Source of the DNA: Psychroserpens sp. SPM9
Lineage (GTDB): Bacteria; Bacteroidota; Bacteroidia; Flavobacteriales; Flavobacteriaceae
Length of the DNA: 64,000 bases
Assembly (NCBI RefSeq): GCF_025153525.1
Contig: NZ_JANZNR010000003.1
Coordinates: forward strand, 186,001 to 250,000
Direction: 5' to 3'
Positions within the stretch are counted from its first letter, which is position 1; every line of letters begins with the position of its first letter. Below, piece after piece: positions 1 to 9,312 of this stretch. The notes under the pieces were generated by a model, which was not told the origin of the DNA, searched no databases, and was given only the letters and a program-made list of their open reading frames with translations. Made by a program: the position numbers and the translations under genes.

Positions 1-2
1 AT

Positions 3-395
3 AATCCCGAAAACTTTAAAGGCTATGGCGATAGTCTTTGGGGTTTAACATCGAGCTATTCTATAAAGGGTTACTCTGGTCATAGACCTGGAGCTGATTT
101 AGGAGTCGTATCTCCAACTGCCGCATTATCGTCATTTCCGTATACACCTAAAGAAAGCATGCAAATGCTAAAATATTTGTACACAAAACAAGATACTTTG
201 ATTGGAAAATATGGACCATACGATGCTTTCAGCCTACATGACAATTGGTATAAACCAAGATATTTGGCCATAGATCAAGGGCCAATTCCTGTAATGATTG
301 AAAATTACCGTACAGGTTTGCTTTGGAATTTATTTATGAGACATAAAGATGTCAAAAATGGCCTTGATAAACTAGGCTTTACAATTCAAGATTAA
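3..395 (+). CDS. GH144-like (PF10091 glycoamylase-like) protein, 5' truncated
   Basis: Only the last 130 codons lie in the window; the frame is open back to base 3, so the gene starts upstream. The visible part matches the C-terminal end of the next gene almost block for block: WGLTSSYS, GVVSPTAALSSFPYTP, YDAFS, YLAIDQGP, and IENYRTGLLWNLFM. These blocks are typical of PF10091 proteins, the fold of GH144 endo-beta-1,2-glucanases and sophorose-releasing enzymes. The stop codon lies five bases before the next start, so the two form a tandem pair in one operon. The exact substrate cannot be read from this fragment. Confidence 0.8.
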   Translation, partial: NPENFKGYGDSLWGLTSSYSIKGYSGHRPGADLGVVSPTAALSSFPYTPKESMQMLKYLYTKQDTLIGKYGPYDAFSLHDNWYKPRYLAIDQGPIPVMIENYRTGLLWNLFMRHKDVKNGLDKLGFTIQD

Positions 396-400
396 AAAAT

Positions 401-1768
401 ATGATGAGATATATAAATTTATTATTTATCAGCCTTTTGTGTTTAACGTCCTGTGGTTCCGATGATGGTCCTGGCTACCAAGAACCTTATGATCCGGATG
501 ATGATGACCCGGTTGTTGTTGACCCGCTAACAGATGATGAGATTATGGACTTAACGCAGCGGGAAACTTTTAAATACTTCTGGGATTTTGCTAATACCGA
601 TTCAGGTGCAGCAAAAGAACGTTACCATCCTAATAATACGGCTTTAAATGCAAATGTTGTAACAACAGGCGGTAGCGGTTTTGGGCTTATGGCTATTCTA
701 GTAGGTATTGAGAGAGGTTACGTAACGCGTGTAGAAGCTGTTGAACGTTTGACAACCATTCTTAACTTTTTTGAAAATGCCGACCGCTTTCATGGTGCAT
801 GGCCACATTGGTTAGATGGTGGAACAGGTCATGTAATTCCGTTTAGCTCTCAAGATAATGGAGGTGATTTAGTGGAAACGGCTTTTTTAGCACAAGGCTT
901 AATTTGTGTAAAAGAATATTTTAAAAATGGATCAGTAGAAGAACAAGCATTAGCCAATCAAGCTGATGTTTTATGGAAAGGCGTTGAATGGGATTGGTAT
1001 ACTCAAAATCAGAATAAATTATTCTGGCACTGGAGTCCTAGTGATGAATTTGCAATCAACCTAGAATTAAAAGGCTATAACGAAACATTAATCGCTTTTA
1101 TTTTGGGCGCAGCTTCTCCTGATTATTCGATTTCTGCAGATGTGTATCATCAAGGTTGGGCTAGTAATGGTAATATCATATCTTCTGAAAATCAATACAA
1201 TATTCCTATGGTGTTAGATCATGCTGGATCTGGTACCGGACCTTTATTTTGGGCGCATTATTCCTATTTAGGTTTAGACCCAAGAAATTTATCAGATCAA
1301 TATGCTGATTACTGGACACTGAATAAAAATCATACAGAAATTAACTATGAGTACTGTGTTGATAATCCGCTAAATCATTTCAAATATGGACCAGATTGCT
1401 GGGGGTTGACTGCGAGTTATTCTAGAAATAGCGATGGTTCAATTGGTTATATGGCTCATAAACCTGGAGAGGATATTGGAGTGATTTCTCCAACAGCAGC
1501 CATAAGTTCTATTCCTTATACTCCCGAGAAATCACTTGAAGCTATGCATTTTTTCTATAGTAAAAATGATATTCTATTGGGTCCTGCTGGGTTCTACGAT
1601 GCGTTTAGTCCTAAATTTGATTATTGGGTAGCTGAAGCTTATCTAGCCATCGATCAAGGTCCGCAAATTATAATGATTGAGAATCACAGAACAGGTTTGT
1701 TATGGAATTTGTTCATGCAAAATGAGGACGTTCAAAATGGTCTGGATGCCTTAGACTTTAATTATTAA
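401..1768 (+). CDS. GH144-like lipoprotein (PF10091 glycoamylase-like)
   Basis: A 455-residue protein with a lipoprotein signal (lipid-accepting Cys about residue 18, followed by GSDD), then an acidic Asp-rich linker and an all-alpha (alpha/alpha)6-type catalytic domain from about residue 45 to the end. Family blocks seen include RETFKYFWDFA, GGSGFGLMAI, HGAWPHW, GGDLVETAFLAQGL and the C-terminal AIDQGP/ENHRTGLLWN. Characterised PF10091 members are GH144 beta-1,2-glucanases, so release of beta-1,2-gluco-oligosaccharides at the cell surface or in the periplasm is the best guess. Two GH3 genes in the same operon fit this. Older annotations call this family glucoamylase, which is not well supported. 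A second ATG directly follows the first and could be the start. Confidence 0.8.
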   Translation: MMRYINLLFISLLCLTSCGSDDGPGYQEPYDPDDDDPVVVDPLTDDEIMDLTQRETFKYFWDFANTDSGAAKERYHPNNTALNANVVTTGGSGFGLMAILVGIERGYVTRVEAVERLTTILNFFENADRFHGAWPHWLDGGTGHVIPFSSQDNGGDLVETAFLAQGLICVKEYFKNGSVEEQALANQADVLWKGVEWDWYTQNQNKLFWHWSPSDEFAINLELKGYNETLIAFILGAASPDYSISADVYHQGWASNGNIISSENQYNIPMVLDHAGSGTGPLFWAHYSYLGLDPRNLSDQYADYWTLNKNHTEINYEYCVDNPLNHFKYGPDCWGLTASYSRNSDGSIGYMAHKPGEDIGVISPTAAISSIPYTPEKSLEAMHFFYSKNDILLGPAGFYDAFSPKFDYWVAEAYLAIDQGPQIIMIENHRTGLLWNLFMQNEDVQNGLDALDFNY

Positions 1769-1772
1769 AGCA

Positions 1773-2558
1773 ATGATGAAATTTAAATTTTTTCTGGTAT
1801 TATTATTTATGAGCTTGTCATATACTGTTAACGCTCAAAACAATTTGTTTTCTAGTGAAAGCTATGTGAAAGATGGCGATACACTTAAATACCAATTACT
1901 ATTACCTCAAAACTTTTCAAAAGAAAAAAACTATCCTGTTGTATTGTTTTTGCATGGAGCAGGAGAGCGTGGTCAGGATAATCAAAAACAATTGGTACAT
2001 GGGAGTAAACTATTTACTGATAAAATCAACAGAGGAGCTTTTCCGGCAATAGTTATTTTTCCGCAGTGTCCACAAAATGACTATTGGTCTAATGCGACAG
2101 TTGATCGCTCAACAAAACCAATTTCTTTAACCTTTCCGCTAGACACTCAACCTACAAAATCATTACAACTGGTTATGAATTTAATGGAAGAGTATTCCAA
2201 TAAAACCTATGTAAATAAAGATAAAATGTATGTTGGCGGATTGTCAATGGGAGGTATGGGAACTTTCGAAATTCTATATCGTAAACCAGACTTTTTTGCA
2301 GCTGCTTTTACAATTTGTGGTGGCGGAAACCCTGAATCGGTTAAGGCCTATGCGACTAAAACAGAACTCTGGGTGTTTCATGGCGCAAAAGATGATGTTG
2401 TGAATCCGCAATTATCAGTAGCTATGGTAAGTGCGTATTTAAAAGCTGGCGGCACCCCTAATTTTACATTATATGCTGATGATAATCATAACAGTTGGGA
2501 TTCTGCTTTTTCTGAACCCCAATTACTAACCTGGCTATTTTCTAAATCGAAAAAATAA
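1773..2558 (+). CDS. Secreted alpha/beta hydrolase (esterase/phospholipase-like)
   Basis: A 261-residue exported protein: signal peptide of about 21 residues ending NAQN, then an alpha/beta-hydrolase fold. The oxyanion segment FLHGAGERG, nucleophile elbow GLSMGGM (Ser158), a late Asp in GAKDDVV and His in DNHNSWD make a full catalytic triad. This type (prolyl-oligopeptidase/LpqC-like esterase) is common beside glycoside hydrolases in Bacteroidota loci, where it probably removes acyl groups from glycans. It sits 4 bases after the GH144-like gene and 2 bases before GH3, so it is co-transcribed. The substrate is unknown. Confidence 0.8.
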   Translation: MMKFKFFLVLLFMSLSYTVNAQNNLFSSESYVKDGDTLKYQLLLPQNFSKEKNYPVVLFLHGAGERGQDNQKQLVHGSKLFTDKINRGAFPAIVIFPQCPQNDYWSNATVDRSTKPISLTFPLDTQPTKSLQLVMNLMEEYSNKTYVNKDKMYVGGLSMGGMGTFEILYRKPDFFAAAFTICGGGNPESVKAYATKTELWVFHGAKDDVVNPQLSVAMVSAYLKAGGTPNFTLYADDNHNSWDSAFSEPQLLTWLFSKSKK

Positions 2559-2560
2559 AA

Positions 2561-4897
2561 ATGAACAAACAAATCCACTTTAAATCCGCTTTAATACTAA
2601 TAACAACAGTTATATGCTTGAGTTGTAATTCAAATACAGGTACAAGTTCTAAAACCATTTCTGAAAACCCTTTTGAGTCTCAAGTCGATTCTATTTTAGG
2701 ATTAATGACATTAGAAGAAAAAATAGGGCAACTTAATCTTCCCGTTTCGGGTGATATTACTACAGGCCAAGCACGTAGCTCAAATATTGCTAAGAAAATT
2801 GAAGAAGGGAAAGTAGGCGGACTTTTTAATATTAAATCCGTAGAAAAAATAAAAGAAGTACAAAAAATTGCTGTTGAAAAAAGCCGATTAGGAATTCCGT
2901 TGATTTTCGGAATGGACGTCATTCATGGCTACGAAACTACTTTTCCAATTCCTTTGGGCTTATCGGCTTCTTGGGATATGGAACTTATAGAAAAAACAGC
3001 TCAAATTGCAGCCAAAGAGGCTACAGCAGACGGCATCAACTGGACATTCTCGCCCATGGTTGATATTTCGCGTGACGCACGCTGGGGAAGAGTTTCAGAA
3101 GGTAGTGGTGAAGATGCTTATTATGGAAGTCAAGTTGCCAAAGCCATGGTTAGAGGTTATCAGCAAGAGGATTTAACAGCTAACCATACATTAATGTCTT
3201 GTGTCAAACATTTTGCGCTTTATGGCGCTTCTGAAGCTGGTAGAGATTATAATACTGTAGATATGAGTCGGATTAGAATGTACAATGAGTATTTTCCTCC
3301 TTATAAAGCTGCAATCGATGAAGGTGTGGGTTCGGTAATGGCTTCATTTAATGAAATCGACGGCGTTCCAGCTACAGGTAATAAATGGTTATTGACTGAT
3401 GTCTTGCGAGACGATTGGAATTTTGAAGGATTTATTGTCACTGACTATACAGGAATACATGAAATGATTGCTCACGGTGTTGGCGATGAATATCAAGTGA
3501 CTTCTCAGGCATTAAAAGCGGGTATTGATATGGATATGGCTGGTGATTCTCCCGATACTAAAGGTGCTTTTGCTAAAGTATTAAAAGCTTCTTTAGAAAA
3601 AGGATTAGTGGATATCGCAGACATCGATAGAGCAGTTAAACGCATTTTAACAGCAAAGTACCAATTGGGCTTATTTGATGACCCTTACAAATATTGTGAT
3701 ACTGAGAGAGCTAAAACTGAAATATTTACTCAAGAGCATAAGGCTTTTGCTCGTAAGGTAAGTGCAGAATCTATGGTATTACTAAAAAATGAAAACAATG
3801 TATTGCCATTAGAAAAATCAGGAACCATCGCACTTGTTGGTCCATTAGCAAATACAGCTGTTAATATGGCAGGTACTTGGAGTGTTGCTACCAATCAAAA
3901 AGCGTCAAATCCATTGTTAGATGGTTTAAAAACTGTCGTCGGTGATAATGCTACAATTTTATATGCCAAAGGAAGTAATGTAGATTATGATTTAGATTAT
4001 GAAAAGCGTGTAACTATGTTTGGAAAAGATATTCCTAGAGATGAGCGCACAGATAAGCAATTATTAGACGAAGCTTTAGCTGTAGCTAATAAGTCTGATG
4101 TTATTATAGCCGCTATTGGTGAGTCTGCGGAATTGAGCGGAGAAAGTAGTAGTGTTACAAATCTACAAATCCCACAAGTTCAAAAAGACTTGCTCAATGC
4201 TTTACTTGAAACAGGAAAGCCTGTTGTGCTTGTATTATTTACAGGACGACCACTTGCTATTGTTGAAGAAAATGAAAATGTTCCAGCCATATTAAATGTT
4301 TGGTTTCCAGGCAGTGAAGCGGGCTTGGCGATTTCTGATGTGCTGTTTGGTGATGTTAACCCTTCAGGTAAGCTAACAGCTACGTTTCCTATGAATGTAG
4401 GTCAGGTACCTATTTTTTACAATCAAAAAAATACAGGAAGACCACTGGGAAATAAAGAAGGAAAATTCCAAAAATTTAAAAGTAATTATATCGATGTTCG
4501 TAATGAACCTTTATACCCATTTGGATATGGTTTGAGCTATACCACTTTTGAGTATGCAAATTTAAAATTAGATAAAACATCTGTTCCTATGGATGGAAAA
4601 ATTAATATTTCAGTAGAGGTAACCAACTCAGGGAATTACGATGGTAAAGAAGTGATACAGCTTTATATTAGAGATTTAATAGGTTCAGTAACTAGACCTG
4701 TAAAAGAGCTGAAAGGCTTTCAAAAAGTATTTATTGAAAAAGGAGAAACAAAAACAGTCAGGTTTACACTTTCAGTTGAAGACTTGAAATTTTATAATTA
4801 TGACTTAGAGTTTATTGCCGAGCCTGGTGATTTTGAAGTGTTTATTGGTACAAATTCTGATGCATGCTTAAAATCTAAATTTGTTTTAACTAACTAG
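2561..4897 (+). CDS. GH3 beta-glucosidase, lipoprotein
   Basis: A 778-residue BglX-type GH3 enzyme with a lipobox (Cys22 in LSCNS). The N-terminal TIM barrel (about 45-400) carries the nucleophile Asp295 in IVTDYTG. The alpha/beta sandwich (about 410-640) carries the probable acid/base Glu528 in LSGESS. A fibronectin III-like domain (about 690-775) closes the protein with VTRPVKELKGF. All key residues are present. The family removes non-reducing terminal beta-glucose. With GH144-like partners it could act on beta-1,2-gluco-oligosaccharides, as known for related Bacteroides GH3 enzymes, but linkage cannot be read from sequence. It is paralogous to the GH3 at 7082-9301; having two in one operon suggests differing chain-length or linkage preferences. 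Confidence 0.9.
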   Translation: MNKQIHFKSALILITTVICLSCNSNTGTSSKTISENPFESQVDSILGLMTLEEKIGQLNLPVSGDITTGQARSSNIAKKIEEGKVGGLFNIKSVEKIKEVQKIAVEKSRLGIPLIFGMDVIHGYETTFPIPLGLSASWDMELIEKTAQIAAKEATADGINWTFSPMVDISRDARWGRVSEGSGEDAYYGSQVAKAMVRGYQQEDLTANHTLMSCVKHFALYGASEAGRDYNTVDMSRIRMYNEYFPPYKAAIDEGVGSVMASFNEIDGVPATGNKWLLTDVLRDDWNFEGFIVTDYTGIHEMIAHGVGDEYQVTSQALKAGIDMDMAGDSPDTKGAFAKVLKASLEKGLVDIADIDRAVKRILTAKYQLGLFDDPYKYCDTERAKTEIFTQEHKAFARKVSAESMVLLKNENNVLPLEKSGTIALVGPLANTAVNMAGTWSVATNQKASNPLLDGLKTVVGDNATILYAKGSNVDYDLDYEKRVTMFGKDIPRDERTDKQLLDEALAVANKSDVIIAAIGESAELSGESSSVTNLQIPQVQKDLLNALLETGKPVVLVLFTGRPLAIVEENENVPAILNVWFPGSEAGLAISDVLFGDVNPSGKLTATFPMNVGQVPIFYNQKNTGRPLGNKEGKFQKFKSNYIDVRNEPLYPFGYGLSYTTFEYANLKLDKTSVPMDGKINISVEVTNSGNYDGKEVIQLYIRDLIGSVTRPVKELKGFQKVFIEKGETKTVRFTLSVEDLKFYNYDLEFIAEPGDFEVFIGTNSDACLKSKFVLTN

Positions 4898-4907
4898 AGG
4901 TGTTAAC

Positions 4908-7016
4908 ATGAGAAAAATATTAACGGTTTTAATAGGTCTGTGCTCATTTTGTGGAATGCTTGCTCAAACCATACAATCTCCTTCTAAAACGATTCAACTC
5001 GTATTTTCTTTAAGTGCTGAAGGCGAACCAACCTATCAAATGATTTATAAAGGAAAAACGGTTGTCTTACCTAGTAAAATGGGAGTATCTTTAAAAGATA
5101 CTGAAGATTTAACTCGCAATTTTAGTATTCTCAATTCTGCAACAAAAACCGTCAATGAAACTTGGAAACCTGTTCTTGGAGAAGAATCGACAATCTCTAA
5201 TCATTATAATGAACTGCGTTTATTTTTAAATCAGAAAGCAACCAATACGAAGTTGACTATTGTTTTTAAGGTCTATGATGAAGGTATTGCTTTTCGTTAT
5301 GAATTTCCTGTGGATAAGGAGGTTAACTATTTTGTTATTTCAAGTGAAGATACAGAGTTTAATATGACTGGTAATCATACTGCTTTTTGGATTCCAGGAG
5401 ATTATGATAGTCAGGAATATGCATACAATAAGACCAAAATTTCTGAAATGGATAATTCTAAATTGGATTTGGCAAACGGCGTTGGATTGCAAAGAATTCA
5501 AAGCAATTACCGAGTACAGTCACCATTGATGATGAAATCTTCAGATGATTTGTACGTGAATATTTTTGAGGCAGCAGTTGTCAATTATCCAGTAATGCAT
5601 TTAGATGTTGATGTCAATACCTATCAGTTTACATCCCATTTGGTGCCTAATGCACTAGGTGACAAAGCCTATTTAAGAACGCCTTCTGTTTCTCCTTGGC
5701 GTACAATCATGGTTAGCGATGACGCCCGTGATATTGTAAGTTCTAAAATGATTCTTAATTTAAATGAGCCTAGTAAAATAGAAGATACTTCTTGGATTAA
5801 ACCCATGAAATATATAGGGATTTGGTGGGAAATGCATGTAGGAATTTCAACTTGGGATTATGCTGGAAGCCAAAATGCTCAAAATGCAGGAACCGCTGTA
5901 GGTCAAATGATTCCTTCAGGAAAACATGGTGCAACGACAGAAAATGCAAAACGATATATTGATTTTGCTGCAAAGCATGGCTTTGATGGTGTTTTAGTTG
6001 AAGGCTGGAATATAGGTTGGGAGGATTGGTATGGTAAATGGAAAGAAGATGTCTTCGATTTTATAACACCGTATCCAGATTTTGATATTAAAGCGGTTGC
6101 TAATTATGCCAAATCAAGAGGAGTGAAAATGATTATGCACCATGAAACCTCTGGTTCTGTTGCTAATTATGAACGCCATTTAGATCGTGCTTTTGAGTTG
6201 ATGCAGGACTACAATTACCCAGCTGTAAAATCGGGTTATGTTGGAAAAATAATTCCTCGTGGTGAATTTCATGATGGGCAAACCATGGTGAATCATTTCA
6301 ATTTTGTCGCACAACGTGCAGCAGATTATAAAATTATGGTCAATTCACATGAAAGTACACGACCAACAGGTTATAACAGAACTTACCCTAATTATATCGC
6401 TGCTGAGGCTGCCCGAGGTAATGAGTTTAATGCTTGGAGTAATGGAAATCCGCCTGCTCATGAAACCATTTTACCGTTCACACGCCTCCTTGGCGGACCA
6501 ATGGATTATACGCCAGGGATTTTTGAAATTAAAATGAATGTCTATGATGCTAATAAAACAGAACAAGTACATACAACACTTGCAAAACAATTAGCACTCT
6601 ATGTTACATTGTATTCGCCTTTACAGATGGCTGCAGATTTACCAGAGAATTATGAAAAGTATTTGGATGCCTTTCAGTTTATAAAAGACGTGCCACTAGA
6701 CTGGCAAAAATCAAATTATTTAGAAGCCGAACCTGGTGAATATATTACAGTCGTCCGTAAAGATAAAAATTCCGAAAACTGGTTTTTAGGGAGCATTACC
6801 AATGAACATGCCAGAAATACAACGCTACATTTGGATTTTTTATCTCAAGGTAAAAAATATAAAGCAACCATCTACCAAGATGCTAAAGACGCAGATTGGA
6901 AAGACAACCCAAAAAGCTATGAAATTATTACTAAAACAGTCACTCATAAATCTACTTTAAAATTAAAATTGGCTAAAGGTGGCGGAACAGCAATTAGTTT
7001 TGAACTCATAAAATAG
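4908..7016 (+). CDS. GH97 alpha-glucosidase-type enzyme, inverting subgroup
   Basis: A 702-residue exported protein with a signal peptide ending MLAQT. It has the GH97 order: N-terminal beta-sandwich (about 22-290), TIM barrel (about 300-600) and C-terminal beta domain. The glutamates expected for the SusB-like, calcium-dependent inverting subgroup are present: Glu413 (HHETSG), Glu482 (NSHEST), Glu506 (GNEFN) and Glu519 (AHETIL). The segment VKSGYVG has Gly where retaining GH97 alpha-galactosidases carry a nucleophile Asp. It therefore most likely releases alpha-glucose. An alpha-glucosidase in an operon otherwise rich in beta-glucosidases implies a mixed-linkage target or side chains. Confidence 0.88.
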   Translation: MRKILTVLIGLCSFCGMLAQTIQSPSKTIQLVFSLSAEGEPTYQMIYKGKTVVLPSKMGVSLKDTEDLTRNFSILNSATKTVNETWKPVLGEESTISNHYNELRLFLNQKATNTKLTIVFKVYDEGIAFRYEFPVDKEVNYFVISSEDTEFNMTGNHTAFWIPGDYDSQEYAYNKTKISEMDNSKLDLANGVGLQRIQSNYRVQSPLMMKSSDDLYVNIFEAAVVNYPVMHLDVDVNTYQFTSHLVPNALGDKAYLRTPSVSPWRTIMVSDDARDIVSSKMILNLNEPSKIEDTSWIKPMKYIGIWWEMHVGISTWDYAGSQNAQNAGTAVGQMIPSGKHGATTENAKRYIDFAAKHGFDGVLVEGWNIGWEDWYGKWKEDVFDFITPYPDFDIKAVANYAKSRGVKMIMHHETSGSVANYERHLDRAFELMQDYNYPAVKSGYVGKIIPRGEFHDGQTMVNHFNFVAQRAADYKIMVNSHESTRPTGYNRTYPNYIAAEAARGNEFNAWSNGNPPAHETILPFTRLLGGPMDYTPGIFEIKMNVYDANKTEQVHTTLAKQLALYVTLYSPLQMAADLPENYEKYLDAFQFIKDVPLDWQKSNYLEAEPGEYITVVRKDKNSENWFLGSITNEHARNTTLHLDFLSQGKKYKATIYQDAKDADWKDNPKSYEIITKTVTHKSTLKLKLAKGGGTAISFELIK

Positions 7017-7081
7017 CATCTATACATAAGCTCTTGTAATCAAAACGCTTAATTAACTAAAAATAAAATCAAGTGATAAAA

Positions 7082-9301
7082 ATGTCCAAATATGCCTGGT
7101 GTTTAGTAGTTACTATGTTCTATGGAATATCGGCTGTTGCTCAAAATTATGAAGCCAAAGTAGATTCTATTATGAGCCTCATGACACTTCAAGAAAAAAT
7201 TGGTCAAACTGTAATGTATGGTGGTAGTTGGGATCAAACAGGACCTATAGTTGGGGTAGATAACGGAAAGTATATTATAGAAGGTAACATGGGAGCCATG
7301 TTAAATGCCATGTCTGTAAAAGGGACACGTGACTTACAAAAACTGGCAGTTGAAGAATCCCGTTTAGGTATTCCGCTATTGTTTGGTTATGATGTGATTC
7401 ATGGCCATCGTACTATTTTTCCGATTAACTTGGGTTTATCTGCAAGTTGGGATTTAAAAATGATTGAAGAAAGCTCACGTATCGCTGCCGAAGAAGCCTC
7501 AGCAGAAGGTTTGCACTGGACGTTTGCACCCATGGTAGATGTTTCTAGGGAACCTCGTTGGGGACGCATTTCTGAAGGTGCAGGAGAAGATGTGTATTTA
7601 AGTAGTGAAATCGCCAAGGCTTATGTTCGCGGATTTCAAGGTGACGACTTATCACTGCCTAATACTATTTTAGCATGTGCTAAACATTATGTGGCTTACG
7701 GTGCAGCCCAAGCAGGTCGCGATTATCATACGGTAAATATGGGTGAAGGTGAGTTGCGAAATGTGTATTTACCGCCTTTTAAAGCCACTGTAGATGCTGG
7801 TGTTGAAACGTTCATGTCGGCTTTTAATGAGCTTAATGGTGTACCAACGTCAGGAAATAAATTTACACTTAGAGATATTCTTCGTGATGAATGGAACTTT
7901 AAAGGCTTTGTGGTTTCAGATTATACCTCGATTAATGAAATGATTCCGCACGGATTTGCCAAAGATAGTACTGATGCTGCCAGAATTGGTATGAATTCAG
8001 GTGTTGATATGGATATGATGGGACATGTTTATCGCAAACATCTCAAAACATTGGTTGAAGAAGGTAAAGTTTCTGAAGATTACATCAATGATGCATGCCG
8101 AAGAATTTTATTGGCAAAATTTAAGCTAGGTTTATTTGATAATCCTTATCGATATATTGACGAAGAACGCGAAAACACAACTAAATATAAACCTGAATTT
8201 TTAGCAAAAGCGCGTGAAATAGCTGCAGCATCTTCAGTGTTGTTACAGAATAATAATAACGCTTTGCCAATTGATAAAAACATAAAATCTATTGCATTTA
8301 TTGGACCATTGGTTAAAGATGAATATGATATTTTGGGGAATTGGGCAGCCAAAGGGGATAGAAATGGGAAAGCAGTTAGCGTGTTTGAAGGTGCTTCAGA
8401 ATATTTAAAACCCAATCAAATTTTATATGCTAAAGGTTGTGACATTTTAAAAGAGGACGAGTCAGGTTTTAATGAAGCGATTTCCATTTCTAAACAAGCC
8501 GACGAGATTGTTTTGGTTATGGGAGAAGGTCATCATATGAGCGGCGAAGCAGCTTCAAGAACTAATTTAAAAATCCCAGGAATTCAACCAAGACTCATTC
8601 AAAAAATCCGTGAAGCCAATCCAAATAAAAAAATCACTTTGGTATTGATGAATGGACGACCTTTAAACCTTTCCGAAGAAATTAAAACAGTAGATGCTAT
8701 TTTGGAAGTTTGGTTTCCAGGTACAATGGGAGGCGCAGCAACAGCAGATTTACTCTTTGGAACGGTAAATCCTTCAGGAAAATTAACAGTTACTTTTCCT
8801 AGAAATGTGGGACAGGTTCCTATTTATTATAATATGAAAAATACAGGACGACCTATACCTGAAAACAATCCTAATGAAGATTATAAAAGCAATTATATCG
8901 ACGTGCCAAACACGCCTTTATTTGTATTTGGACACGGATTGAGTTATACAAAGTTTGCGTATGCCGATTTAAAATTATCAACCCATCAAATGACATTTTC
9001 TAACACTATTACAGCTTCTGTTGAAATTACAAATACAGGCAACTATGATGGTTATGAAATTGTACAGCTCTACATTCGTGATAAAGTAGGAAGTGTCACC
9101 AGGCCTGTAAAAGAATTGAAAGGGTTTGAAAAAATATTTTTGAAAAAAGGCGAAAGCAAAGTAGTAACCTTTACCATTTCAGTTGACACTTTAAAATTCT
9201 ACAACAGCGAAATGAAATATACCGTTGAACCTGGTGAATTTGAAATAGCCATTGCACCAAGTTCCGATTTTAAATTTAAACACATTTTTACCCTTAATTA
9301 A
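7082..9301 (+). CDS. GH3 beta-glucosidase, secreted
   Basis: A 739-residue GH3 paralogue of the protein at 2561-4897. A GTG at 7073 is in frame, but ATG at 7082 places the signal peptide (ending ISAVAQN) best and was chosen. The nucleophile is Asp280 (VVSDYTS) and the probable acid/base is Glu489 (MSGEAAS). The C-terminal fibronectin III-like domain ends with the same VTRPVKELKGF block. Unlike its paralogue it has a signal peptidase I-type signal and no lipobox, so it should be soluble in the periplasm. The 66-base gap before it is the largest in the first operon and could hold an internal promoter. Confidence 0.9.
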   Translation: MSKYAWCLVVTMFYGISAVAQNYEAKVDSIMSLMTLQEKIGQTVMYGGSWDQTGPIVGVDNGKYIIEGNMGAMLNAMSVKGTRDLQKLAVEESRLGIPLLFGYDVIHGHRTIFPINLGLSASWDLKMIEESSRIAAEEASAEGLHWTFAPMVDVSREPRWGRISEGAGEDVYLSSEIAKAYVRGFQGDDLSLPNTILACAKHYVAYGAAQAGRDYHTVNMGEGELRNVYLPPFKATVDAGVETFMSAFNELNGVPTSGNKFTLRDILRDEWNFKGFVVSDYTSINEMIPHGFAKDSTDAARIGMNSGVDMDMMGHVYRKHLKTLVEEGKVSEDYINDACRRILLAKFKLGLFDNPYRYIDEERENTTKYKPEFLAKAREIAAASSVLLQNNNNALPIDKNIKSIAFIGPLVKDEYDILGNWAAKGDRNGKAVSVFEGASEYLKPNQILYAKGCDILKEDESGFNEAISISKQADEIVLVMGEGHHMSGEAASRTNLKIPGIQPRLIQKIREANPNKKITLVLMNGRPLNLSEEIKTVDAILEVWFPGTMGGAATADLLFGTVNPSGKLTVTFPRNVGQVPIYYNMKNTGRPIPENNPNEDYKSNYIDVPNTPLFVFGHGLSYTKFAYADLKLSTHQMTFSNTITASVEITNTGNYDGYEIVQLYIRDKVGSVTRPVKELKGFEKIFLKKGESKVVTFTISVDTLKFYNSEMKYTVEPGEFEIAIAPSSDFKFKHIFTLN

Positions 9302-9312
9302 TAGCTAGTTAT

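Noticed and set aside
401-1768. Annotation as a true glucoamylase acting on starch
   Set aside because: The family name is historical; characterised PF10091 enzymes act on beta-1,2-glucan, so an alpha-1,4 activity is not supported.
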